Positions 22,391 through 33,000 of a stretch of DNA of 64,000 bases are shown in pieces. A program made the position numbers and the translations under genes. Below the pieces are notes generated by a model. That model was not told the DNA's origin. It saw only the letters and a list, made by a program, of their open reading frames with translations, and searched no databases. Within the stretch, counting starts at the first letter, position 1; every line of letters starts with the position of its first letter. Source of the stretch: Rhizophagus clarus (lineage: Eukaryota; Glomeromycota; Glomeromycetes; Glomerales; Glomeraceae); assembly GCA_015698045.1 (NCBI GenBank), contig BLAL01000189.1:1-64000 (forward strand), read 5' to 3'.

Positions 22391-23185
22391 ACAGGCTTAC
22401 AATAAATTACTAGATTTTTACAAAAATGTATAATGATTTTCATGTTGCATAAAAGTTGACAAATTTTTAACATATTTCAATGAAAATATTTTTATTTAAA
22501 AGCTGTTATATCATAGTTTTTAAATATTAAATAAAAAAAAACATTTTAATGTAAAATAATTTTTTTTATTATTATAAGATATATAAGTCATTATTTGTTA
22601 TTTTATATATTAATTTCATTCACATAGATATTTTTTTAAGATTTTAAACATTGAGTATTTTGATTATATATTTACAAACTATAATTGAATAACTTTTAAA
22701 TAAAAAAAAGTTCATTACATTTCATTGAAAATTGATGGACTTTCATATAGCTAGAAAGTTGTTAATTTTACTATAAATTACTAGATTTTTATAGTTTTAT
22801 AATAAAATACATTATAATTTGCATTTTTCTAGTTATATGAAAGTCTATTAATTTTTAATGAAATGTAACAACTTTTTTTATTTGAAAGCTATTTAGTTGT
22901 AATTATTAAATTATAATCAAAAGTATTCTTTGTTTAAGATACTAAAAATATATTTATATGGATAAAATAATGTATAAATTAAAAAAAATTACTTATATTT
23001 TACAATCAGAAAACTTTTTTATATATTAAGTATTTTCCATTTTTTATTTTAATATTAGATACTATGATTAATCAGCTTTTAAATAAAAAAACTTAACAAA
23101 TTTCATTGAAAATTCATCAACTTTTATATAGCATAAAGATTATTATTGCATTTTTATAAAATCTGGTAATTTATTATAGGCCTGT
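22391..23185. mobile_element. 795-bp fold-back / MITE-like element
   Basis: The left end ACAGGCTTACAATAAATTAC and the reverse complement of the right end, ACAGGCCTATAATAAATTAC, match. The similarity continues inward for well over 100 bp (shared blocks such as CATAAAAGTTGA, TTTCAATGAAA and TTAAAAGCTG). A second pair of inverted blocks lies in the middle around 22725-22890, so nearly the whole element can fold back on itself. There is no coding capacity. I could not fix a clean target-site duplication, so the superfamily is open. Confidence 0.75.
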
Positions 23186-23906
23186 TTTTGAACAATTTTA
23201 TGATTAGACTTCCTATTACATTAGAAAGAATAGGCTAGGAATATAGTAATTATGAGACACATCTGTGACTCTAGTATGAGAAACAAGTGGACTTTATATA
23301 TTGGTTATATTGTGCTCTTATTGATCTTATTTCTAATAAAATAAGTACATCTTTTAACTATAAAAAAAAAAAAAAAGTAAAATTTAAAACTTTTAAACTA
23401 TATAATCTTTAAAATTATAGAAAACTTTAATTGAATTTTTAAAATGTATTTATTTTTTTTTGCAAGATTTTTAATATACAGTATTTAATTTATATAGTTT
23501 TACTTGATTTTTTATTAAATTTTAATTTATGTAATCTATTTTTATAATTTTTATTAATATATTTTAATTAAAATCTAAAGAGATAAATTTTAAAAATAGT
23601 AGTTTTTTTATTTGATATTATAATTTAATAAAATAATATATATATTAAATACTTTTATTTATAACATATCGGCGGATTTATCCACTTATCCGAATATATT
23701 AAATTTTGTTATACAAAGTATATATTAGTTAAAGATGTGTAATATAATGATCAAAAAAAAATGTATACAATTTTTAAAAAATAAAAAAAAAAGCAACTAG
23801 CACAATTTTAATTTTGGCCAGAATTAACATAATTTTAGCCAGATTTATTATATCGTTAGATTTATTTAAATCATCATACAAATTTAAAGATACTAAAAAA
23901 CACTAA
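23186..23906. other. AT-rich spacer, no gene
   Basis: No open frame of note. Around 23806-23870 there are dispersed copies of a TTGGCCAGAATTA-like motif that recur near 24180-24260 and 32480-32600, probably fragments of one old repeat. Confidence 0.55.
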
Positions 23907-23908
23907 TA

Positions 23909-24409
23909 CAGTCAGACCTGGCTACAATCACCCTATATATAGTCACATTCTGTATATTATCACTTAACTTTAATGTCTTGAAATTTTAAGGCTGATATAC
24001 ACTTTTTATAATCACCAACATATACTAATCACTGTCACCAGCATAAGAGAAAAATTGAGGTTTAATCTATTATAAAATAAACTAATTATAATCACATTTC
24101 ACGTGACAAGCGTTATTTAATAAGTTAAAATTGGGCAAATACATAGTGTCGACCAGAATTATAAATTTAAATCATAATCACCAAAATAAAATTTTTTAAA
24201 TTTTCTTGAAAATGTTAAGTAATACTAGCTAGAATTATAAAATTTAGCCAAAATTATCAACTTAATCTTTAAAAAAAAAGAGATATAATCATTATAATAT
24301 ATTTTAAAATATATAATATTTATATATGGAATTCACTATATAATCACACTTATCTATTGTCACCAATTTTTGGCTTGCCAAAAACGGTGATTATAAACAG
24401 GTCTGACTG
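23909..24409. mobile_element. 501-bp Tc1/pogo-type MITE
   Basis: Ends are inverted repeats: the left begins CAGTCAGACCTGGCTACAAT and the right, reverse-complemented, CAGTCAGACCTGTTTATAAT; both continue with CACC. Both ends are flanked by TA (23907-23908 and 24410-24411), the target duplication of Tc1/mariner/pogo elements. CAGTC…ACCT ends followed by TATAATCACC resemble pogo/Fot-like termini. No transposase remains inside. Confidence 0.85.
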
Positions 24410-24639
24410 TACATAGATTATTTGATAAATTAAAACTTCCTATAACATATTTTTGTATCTTTTTTGTTTCAATAACATATTTTTGCTCTCCATTATTTCT
24501 ATAATATATTTTCATTTCTCATCATTTCTTACAATATATTTTTGTTCATCATTCTCCATATCATCTTTTGCACTTTCATAACTAACAATCCTATAATATG
24601 TTAATTTCCTATCCTTTAATTACTTTTCAAGTGTTGTTC

Positions 24640-25375
24640 TGAAATGTCCAAAAGCAACATTCCTTAAAAAAATCATGAAAAAATGGTCCTTTTTTACCTT
24701 GTAAATAGTAATTCAAAAGTCAACCTTATAAAAAAAGAAAAAAAAAATGTTAGCAATGTTTCTTATGAAAATCCCTCATCTGGCCCTTATCTAAATTTCA
24801 AAATCTGGTTTGTATTTCGTAGTAATCACCCAGCAATCCTACAATAAAGAAGAAAAAGCAACATTATTAATACTTCTACAACAAAAAAAACCTCATAAAA
24901 TACATTCTATTTCATGAATCCTAAATACAGAAGATGTCCTTAAAGAAAGAAAAGAGAAAGGGAACGTTAGTTACGTTTCTGCAATAAAAAAAACATGACT
25001 CTTCCTTCTGTAACCATTTCATCAATTTTAAGCAGAAGCCATTCCTAGAGAAAAAAAAAGAAAAGAAAAGAAACATTAGTTATGTTTCTGCGATAAAAAA
25101 AAACACAATTACTCTTTTGTAACTTACATTTTGCTGAATTCCAAGCCAGGTGTTGCCTCTAAAGAAAAAAAAGAGAAAAGGAACATTAATTACATTCCTG
25201 CAATAAAGAAAATACAATACTTCTTTATATCTTACCATTTCACCAAATTTCAAGCCAAGAGCCTTTCCTAGAAAAAAAAAGAAAAGGAACGTTAGTAACA
25301 TTCTAAAAACAATACTCCTCTCAACTTACATTTCCAGTATTACAAAATTCAAGTCCAGAAGTCGTACTAATGCCA
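24640..25375 (-). repeat. Left tandem array of mini-exon-like units
   Basis: On the minus strand about six units recur every 105-120 bp. A typical unit has GAAACGTAACTAACGTT, a pyrimidine tract, TAG, then 30-32 nt (for example GAAAGGCTCTTGGCTTG then AAATTTGGTGAAATG) and a donor-like GTAAG. Good units have borders near 25270/25238, 25159/25129 and 25046/25017. Short peptides would be GKALGLKFGEM or GNTWLGIQQN. Unit lengths are not multiples of three, so a continuous protein is unlikely. The inter-exon text resembles that of the array at 28555-29835, which runs on the other strand. Confidence 0.6.
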
Positions 25376-25516
25376 TATCTAACAAAAAATAATAAAGTTT
25401 TAAAACTGGTTTAAAAAATAAAAAATAATAGTTCAAATAACTGGTTTTCTTTTTTTTAAAAAAAAATAAAACTTAACGGTTCAACAACCGTTTTAGTGAA
25501 AAAAAATTCTTTTTTA

Positions 25517-25549
<33 letters not shown>

Positions 25550-25854
25550 TAGAAAGAAAGAATAAAATTATAAAATAATGGTCTGTTACAGCAGTTTATT
25601 TTATTTTGTTATTTTGTTTTTTTTTTTAAATAATCGAAAGAAATAAATAAAATAAAAATAAAAACGCTTAAAAAAAGCGTTTTTTTTAATTAAATTTTTT
25701 TTTTAAAAAATCCATTTATTGAACGCTATCAAGAAAAAAATAAAAAAGGTCGTTAAAATTGTTTACAAACATAAAAGGTAATATCAAATAGTATGATTAC
25801 CATTTATGATAGTCTTAATTTATGAGTTAACGTAAAAAAAGAAAGGAATGTGTA
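25376..25854. other. Low-complexity spacer between the left array and the mariner element
   Basis: Runs of A and T, an (ATTT)n microsatellite near 25520-25555, and small hairpins such as AACGGTTCAACAACCGTT near 25475 and AAAACGCTT/AAGCGTTTT near 25664-25688. No gene. Confidence 0.6.
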
Positions 25855-26779
25855 CAGACCCCTGCGAAAGTAATGGCAGTCTGTTTTTTGATAATATACG
25901 CATATTTTTATAATAAAACACCAAAAAATTTTTTATATTCTAAAAAACAGATGAAATTTACATATATTTTATTAATTGATTAATATTTGGTATGGCCCCC
26001 TTCTGCATCAATACATGCTTCAATACGACTTCGCATGCTATTAATGCAGTTAACTATTACGTTATTATCAAAATCATCCTATTCCTTCCTAATTAAAGCA
26101 AAAAAAACATCATTTGTAATTGATTTTTTTTGTGCCACCATACTCTTGACCTTCTTCTCAACATTTTTTTTTAAAATAGCCCAAACATTTTCGATAGGAT
26201 TAAGATCTGGGCTATAAGAAGGCCAAGGAAGGACCCGTCCTGAGAGGTGAGTTTCCAAGTCACTTTTGACATCACGGGATGTATGTTTTGGGTCATTATC
26301 CTGTTGGAAGACCCACCTACGACCATGCATTGCATTTGCATTGTCATACAAATGTTCATTTAAAATTTGGCGGTATAAATGGTGATCCAAATTTTCAATG
26401 AACATGTGCATGCCAATTTTTCCCTTAACGCTGATTGCTCCCCAAACATGAACTTTAAATGGATGTTTTACCATCGGAGTAATTGGTTTTGCATCTAAAG
26501 ATGCATGTCGTAAATAAAGAATTTCGACATGTCAAAAATGTCGAAAAAAAATAAACAATTCGTCAATGCAAATCAAAATGGCAAAAAGCCGAAATAAATT
26601 CATCAAGTCAAAATTGGCGAAATTGTCAAAATAATAATTGGCTGCAGATCATCATTTTTTGTGATGTAATGATGTGGCTGGCAAAATTAAATATAAATAA
26701 ACACGTCATAAAATCAAAAAAAAAATATTTTTCTTCTTGATTTCACACGAAATATTATCAAGTATTTCTTTGTTTGAAT

Positions 26780-27019
26780 ATGTCGAAAACACCTTCCGCT
26801 ATTCTCAATTCAAAAATTCGTGAAAAAAAAGCTTTTTTACCTGACGATGTTGAAAATTCAGTTTCAACAGCGCTTTCATATATTTGGACAGTAACAAATA
26901 AAAAAATTGATTCGTGTGTTTTCGAACAAGATAAAGTGAGAATAATATTTAAGAAGAATGAAGGTCGTACGTATATTGACTTACAAGAGTTGTCATCAAG
27001 TTTTACGTTCATCAATAAG
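26780..27019 (+). CDS. MSKTP protein exon, copy 2 (unknown function)
   Basis: Eighty codons, MSKTPSAILNSKIREKK … SSFTFINK, followed at once by a GTATAA donor at 27020. The in-frame ATG two codons upstream (26774) is not shared with copy 1, so 26780 is preferred. Read through the donor, the frame meets a stop two codons later. Conserved landmarks with copy 1: LNSKIR, KK, LPDD, STALS, KKIDSC, FEQD, VR, KKNEG and FTFI. Residues between these blocks change mostly conservatively (V/I, Y/F, D/N, K/R). It has no recognised fold, membrane segment or signal peptide. The only gene-like content of the element. Confidence 0.6.
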
Positions 27020-27036
27020 GTATAAGATTTCCTCGT

Positions 27037-27332
27037 TTTTGGACAACTTTGTCCACTTTTTCCTTTTGGATAATTTTGTCCACTTTTTTTATCGGGTTTG
27101 GTCACTTTTTACAGGTTTGGACAATTTTGTCCAATTTTTTTCGTTCTTGGTTATTCATTTCTATCCACTTTTTTTCATTTCTGGACAATTTTGTCCACTT
27201 TTTTTTTTATTTTTGGACAATTTTGTCCACTTTTTTTTTTTATTTTGGACAATTTTGTCCACTTTTTTTTTTATTTTTGGACAATTTTGTCCACTTTTTT
27301 ATCAGATTTGGTCACTTTTCTACGGGACAATT
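27037..27332 (+). repeat. Hairpin array GGACAA-N2-TTGTCC, copy 2
   Basis: About seven units near 27041, 27066, 27118, 27182, 27214, 27247 and 27280, mainly GGACAATTTTGTCCACTTTT, with the first as GGACAACTTTGTCC exactly as in copy 1. It begins 21 bp after the exon donor. Spacing 25-64 bp with T-rich spacers. Confidence 0.85.
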
Positions 27333-28325
27333 TTAACAATTTGACAATTCTAAAAATTTCGACATGTTAAAATTAATTGCGTACAGTTTGTATATTTCGA
27401 CAATTTCGTCAATTCGACAATTCTAAAAATTTCGACATGTCGAAATTAATTTCGTACAGTTTGTACATTTCGACAATTTCGTCAATTCGACATGTCAAAA
27501 TTATTTCGACAATTCTGACTATTTCGATATTTCAATAATTTCTACATGTCGAAATTATTTCAGCATTTCGGCATTTTGACAGATTTTAATTTCGACATTT
27601 CAGCATTGACCTTTACCATTTCGGCTGGTAATTTTATTTGCATCACGTGACCATGCAGAAATGGTGTTACAAAACATTTGAATGGTAGTTTCATCAGAAA
27701 ATACCACTTTTTTCCAATTATAATTCACGTGATCACGGGCCCATGACAATCGGTTCTCTTTTGCTTTCTGTGTTAAAAGAGGAACCTTTCTGGGGCGAAC
27801 AGATACAAAACCAAGATTTTTTAGCTCACGACGGATGCTCCATATGCTTACCTCAAGCCCTGAATTTTTTTCTTCAAGTTGGGCCTTTATTTTACTTGCT
27901 GTAGTGAAATGATTATGCTTGACGATCATTCCAATTTGGCGGCGTTTTTTAGGAGTCAATTTTTGTGGTCGACCAGACCGATGACCTATAGTAATCTTAC
28001 CAGTTTTTTTTAATGATTCAACATACCGTTCACAGGAGCGCAAGGGAACACCTGTTCTTTGCGAAATTTCCCTTGCATTTCTAATTTTTTTCTGCCAAAG
28101 AAGGTTAACAGCATTTCGATTTTTTTCAAGAGTGGTTAATGCCATTTTGAATGAAAAAACGTGATGAAATTTATTTTTTTTATAATATTTTTTTTTATTT
28201 GTTTTTAAATGTTTACTCTAAAGAACAATCTAGAAACACTGGAAAATTCTAGAGTGGGAAAATGAATACACTACAGCTTAAAAAAGAAATAACATTCACA
28301 CCGCCATTACTTTCGCACTTGACTG

Positions 28326-28554
28326 TAATACGTATTTTATTTATTTATTTTATTATTTTATTAATGACCCAAATATTCGGATCAGTTTGGTATCAAATAT
28401 CAATCATTTGACAGTTTTGACTCATCAATAATCTTTTTTTATTTGAAAAAGAAAAAAAAAATTATTTCAGATCTGGGGATAAAATTAATAAGGTACATAC
28501 ATATTCATATTCAATTTTTAAAAATTATTATTAAAAAAATTTTTTTTTTCTTAT
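28326..28554. other. AT-rich spacer, no gene
   Basis: Lies between the right end of the mariner element and the first unit of the right mini-exon array; nothing recognised. Confidence 0.5.
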
Positions 28555-29835
28555 TATTGTAGGGTACCGGATGAAATATATGAAATGAATTTTGGGAATT
28601 ATGTAAATGGAGGGGAGGGAAGTGTATTTATTTGGGTTTTTTTTTTTAAGTGAAACGTTTTTAATGTTTTTTTTCTTTTTTGTAGGATTATTGGATGAAT
28701 ATACAAACTAGATATAAAGCTGGACTCCAGAAATTATGTAAGTGGAAAGGGAGGGTGGGGTGTATTTGTTTGTTTGGTTTTTTTAAAAACTGTGTAACTT
28801 TTCTTTTCTTTTTTATAAAGTGCCAGACAAATACTATGAACTGGACCTTAGAGTTGAGGTAAATGGAAGGAGAAGGTCAACAAACGTTGTTAACAGAAAC
28901 GTTTTTAACATTTCTTTTTTTTTTGTAAGGTGCCAGACAAATACTATGAACCGGACCTTGGAATTGAAGTAAGTGGAGAGGTGGAAGGTCAATTTCGTTA
29001 TTAATAGAAACAATTTTAATGTTTCTTTTCTTTTTTGTAGGTTTTCGAATGAATAATACGAACTGGGCTTTAGAATTTAGGTAAATGGAGGGAGGAGGTC
29101 AACAAACGTTGTTAACATAAAAGTTTTTAACATTTCTTTTTTTTTTGTAGGATGCCAGACGAATACTACGAACCAGACTTTAGAATTGAAGTGAGTGGAG
29201 GGGGTAGGTCAATTTCGTTATTAATAAAAATGGTTAACGCTTCTTCTTTTCTTTTTGTAGGTTTCCAGACGAATAATATGAACTGGACTTTAGAATTTAG
29301 GTAAATGGAGGGGGGAGGTCAACAAACGTTGTTAACAGAAACATTTTTAATGTTTCCTTTTTTTTGTAGAGTACCAGACGAATAATATGAACCAGACTTT
29401 GGAATTGAGGTGAGTGGAGGGAGGGGAGGTTAATTTTGTTATCAATAGAAACAGTTTTAACGTTTCTTCTTTTCTTTTTTGTAGGTTTCCAGACGAATAC
29501 TATAAACTGGACTTTGAAATTGAGGCAAGTGAGAGGGGGAAAAGGAGATTTGTTTTTTTAATAGAACATTTCTAACGTTTCTATTTTTTTTTCTGCAGGT
29601 TGCTGGCAAGATGAATCAGGACCTACACAAGATAGTGTAAGAGGAGGACCGCGGGGATTAGGAATTCTTTTAATATTAAAAAAAACGTACCAACGTTTCT
29701 TATTTGTTTTATTTTAGGTTGTCAGAATTAGGACTTGAAATACTTGGAATGTAAGCTTGAGGGAGGAGGAAGGGACTTTTTTTAATATTAATTGTACTAA
29801 ACATTTTTTGTTTTTTTTTAGGTTGCCAGACTTTT
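28555..29835 (+). repeat. Right tandem array of mini-exon-like units (12 units)
   Basis: Units recur every 104-135 bp, mostly 109-111. Each has GAAACGTTTTTAACRTTTC, a pyrimidine tract, TGTAG, a core of about 40 nt, and a donor-like GTAAATGG or GTGAGTGG. Cores (acceptor to donor): 28563-28602, 28686-28737, 28821-28858, 28930-28968, 29041-29080, 29151-29190, 29261-29300, 29370-29409, 29485-29524, 29599-29636, 29718-29750, and a last one from 29822. The consensus core encodes about VPDEYYEPDFGIE when 39 nt long, but several cores are 38 or 40 nt and some contain stops, so a continuous protein is unlikely. The left array (24640-25375) is its inverted relative. Confidence 0.7.
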
Positions 29836-29877
29836 AGTTAATGAAAAAATTTTTTTTTTATCACAATAAAGTCAAAT

Positions 29878-30032
29878 GGGGTCTTTGCAATAGAAAGGTA
29901 CGAAACTCAAAAAAAAAATAAAAATTTAATTAATATTAAATTTACACTTATTTTAGTATAAAAAACATAATTAGCATATAAAATAAATTTAAAATTTTTT
30001 TGAGTTTCGTACCTTTCTATTGCAAAGACCCC
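29878..30032. mobile_element. 155-bp MITE with perfect 38-bp terminal inverted repeats
   Basis: The left arm 29878-29915 begins GGGGTCTTTGCAATAGAAAG; the right arm 29995-30032 is its exact reverse complement. AAAT stands on both sides (29874-29877 and 30033-30036), a possible 4-bp target duplication. No coding capacity. Perfect arms imply a recent insertion or gene conversion. Confidence 0.85.
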
Positions 30033-30036
30033 AAAT

Positions 30037-33000
30037 ATTAATTAAAACAATAAAATTAATTACATATAAATTTATTTTAATTGGAAAAAAAATAATTACA
30101 TGCCAAAATATATTTTAATTTTGATATTTAACATTTGCCTAATTGATAAAACTATTATTTATCGACCCTCGTTGTCTTGTAAATTCGTAAAAGATTCAAC
30201 TCTGTAATTCGTTTTGATCCTCATAAATTGTAATCAATTTCAACACTTATTTCAACCTTGTAATTAATTAACGATCACCTATCTAAAGTTAAAGCTTTCA
30301 TACTGACAGATTTAAATATCACGAGATTTTAATATCTGTTAAGTGATTTCCCTAAGAGGAAAGTTTGTTGCCTGTGTGAGTTTTAAAATCATCATAAGTT
30401 TTAAAATCATCGTTAATAAATAATATAAAGGAAGATTCTTAGTCTCCATATTTTAAAAACAAAATTTTTAAAATTAAAAATTAATAAAAGATAATGAAAA
30501 TTTTGGTTATTTCTTTATTTTCAAAATTCTTTAAATATGATAGCAAATTCATATGAAACCCAGTTATTTTTACAGCCTTATTTCTTATAGCCTTATTTTT
30601 AATTATTTACATCATGAAAAGCTTTTGAAGAATAAATAATACCATTAACAACTGCAAATAACTACTATTGTATTCACAAAACTTTTATTTGCAACTGGTG
30701 TAAAAAGTGATGGGTTCTTAAAATAGTTGATGGGTTATAAAAAGTCGTTATTATTTTAATTTTTAAGCATGAGTTGTAAAAAATTTTTTTATTTTCTGAT
30801 TATTCTATATAAGATTAATAAGATGAATGTGTAACACAATCATATTTTGCACTGTTTACTAATTTTTTTATTAAAAATTCTTAATTTAAGCTAATTCCAA
30901 GGATCGGTGCATATGGATTTATATTATCTAATATAAATAAAATTAATTGTTATATGGTTTTTATTTTTTTTTTAATATAATAATTTTAAATTTAAAAAAT
31001 CAAATTAAAATTATTATAATAAAATTATAAATAACTTTATAAATATATAAGTTAGAAACTAAATTTATATTTATTTGTAAGTGAAAATTAAAATTTATTT
31101 AATAAATATAAAATTTTAATAATTTTTTTTTTTAATATTGAAAACATATATTTATTTATTAGATAAAAATAAAATTATATTATAATTACTTTTAATCGAT
31201 ATATAATACTTCTAATAATATAATTTCACCAAACAAAATTCTAATAATTAAATTATTGGTTTTTAAATAAATTTATTTTTAATCTTTAACAGTCAGTGGT
31301 CATTTCAGATCACTTGTCGATTATTAATTAAAATAATTTTGTATAACTATAATTGAATATTTCATCATGTAACTAAAAAAGAAATTTTTTAATACAACAC
31401 TTATACAAATTAAGTAAATTAATGGTTCGTCATGTGTATTATAAATTTTTATCATTATTTCTTCTTTAGTAATATTTTTTTTTTTTTGCATTTACAAGAA
31501 AGTTCGTTTTAAAAATGAAGTTTTTCTCCAGATGCAACTTAAAAGTAGATGTAAAATACAATTTAAATAACAAAAATATATGTAATTTTATGAGAAAAAA
31601 AAGATTTACTAAGTTAAAAAGGGCAGTTATTTAGGTAGTTTTTGTGTAAATCACAAAAAAGTCAATTTTTATAATAAAAAAAAAAAATTTTGATTTCAAT
31701 AAAACTTTTAGTAAAAACTTTTTTTAATAGTAATTATCTCATTTCTAGCTATAATTTGGCGAAATAAACAACTTTTATTAAGCTTAGAAGGGTGATTATT
31801 ATGTCAGATTTTTTGTTATTTGTAAATTTTGTTAAAATTTTTTAATTAAAGCACTAATAAAAAATCTTTTTATTTATTAAAACAATACTATTAGATCTAT
31901 TTGGGTGTTATAAGTGAATTTTTGGTCAAAAAACTAGTTAAATATAATGTTTTTTTGTTTATTTAAATTAAACCTTTAATGCTTAAATCCTAGTATTATA
32001 ATAATCATGTAAATTTTTGCAACTTATTAGAAAAAAACTTTAAAATTTTTAAATTTTAATTCATTAAACATGAAAATAAAACATAAATTATTTATTTATA
32101 GAAAAAATTCTTATTAGCTATTAGGTCTATTTGTTTTGTTAAATTATAAATAAAGATAATACATTATGGATAAGTAAAATATTTTTTTTATTTTTAAAGT
32201 AGCGTTAAAATAAAAGATATTTATATAATATTTAAAAAAAATAAGCAAAAGAAAGAAGTTAAAAAAATTTTCTTAATATTTTATTAGTTTGCTATATTAA
32301 AATAACCATATAATTGACTACCTTCTTTGGCCAGATGCAACTGACTAAAGTGAAATTTTTGACTTTTAAAAAGTTTAAAAATATTTTTCAAGTCTTGAAT
32401 GAACATGTTTACTATTATTGGAAAAAGTATTACATTGCATAAATATGATGTTACCTTTGACCTGAAAATTTCAATTTTAACGTAATTTGGACCAGTATTA
32501 CAATTTTGACCAGAATTAAGAAAAATTTGGCCAGAATTATGAATTATTGATTGGCAGATTTAATTAGATTGAGTTAATTTTAGCCAACTTTAATTATATA
32601 CGTGTACTATATATTTAAAGAGAATACTGTATCACAAACTTTTTTTTGCAAATTTTATTAAAAAAAATCTCCCTCTTTTTTCCATGATATGACCAGTGAC
32701 TGTTAACTTTAAATATAAATATTTATATATTTAATGATTTATTTTTAAAAACTTTTATATATTATAATTAAATAGATTTTTATCTTTCAAATAAATATAA
32801 AATTATAATATTATTATATATAAAAATTGATAGAGATATTTACAATTTTATGATTTAAATTAAAGTTTGATGTAAAAAATTTAAAATTATATTTCTTACT
32901 GAAAAATTATTATAATAAAAGATTTTAAATTTTTGTTATCTTATTTAAAAGATTTTTATTTGTCATCACGAAGTTAAATTAATGTTTAACTTATATTTAT

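Larger units (their letters stand above)
26496..27636 (+). mobile_element. MSKTP element copy 2, inserted in the mariner transposase
   Basis: A 1141-bp insert with a perfect 8-bp duplication TTTGCATC (26488-26495 and 27637-27644), proven by the interrupted transposase reading frame. Left end TAAAGATGCATGTCGTAAAT; right end reverse-complemented TAAAATTACCAGCCGAAATG. The arms are filled with copies of CGACATGTCGAAATT-like sequence (26510-26640 and 27345-27600), a different subterminal motif from copy 1. Inside, on the plus strand, are the conserved exon and the GGACAA/TTGTCC hairpin array in the same order and spacing as copy 1. Confidence 0.88.
26079..28145 (-). pseudogene. Tc1-like transposase (DDE), interrupted by insertion
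   Basis: The N-terminal half starts with MALTTLEKNRNAV at 28145 and runs to about 27637; the C-terminal half runs from 26495 to 26079. Residues 1-110 hold two helix-turn-helix segments (homeodomain-like REISQRTGVPLRSCERYV and the GRPQK linker) that bind the terminal repeats. The catalytic core shows VVFSDE (first Asp), WVFQQDNDPKH (second Asp) and SPDLNPIENVW (Glu), with 35 residues between the last two by my count. The break falls between SRDA and KPITP: removing the insert with one 8-bp TSD rejoins the frame as SRDAKPITPMVKHPF. No other frameshift is obvious, so the insertion may be what silenced it. Confidence 0.9.
25855..28325 (-). mobile_element. Tc1/mariner DNA transposon, split by MSKTP element copy 2
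   Basis: Terminal inverted repeats: the left begins CAGACCCCTGCGAAAGTAAT and the right, reverse-complemented, CAGTCAAGTGCGAAAGTAAT, both flanked by TA (25853-25854, 28326-28327). Without the nested 1141-bp insert and one 8-bp duplication the element is about 1.32 kb, normal for Tc1-like elements. It carries one transposase gene on the minus strand. Confidence 0.92.

Noticed and set aside
25080-25301. 73-codon minus-strand frame in the left mini-exon array
   Set aside because: It reads through pyrimidine tracts and splice-like sites; composition is mostly Phe and Leu from homopolymers.
26496-27615. Right border of MSKTP copy 2 placed at 27615, using TAAAGGTC as the terminal repeat
   Set aside because: That placement gives no target duplication; placing it at 27636 gives a perfect TTTGCATC duplication and restores the transposase frame.
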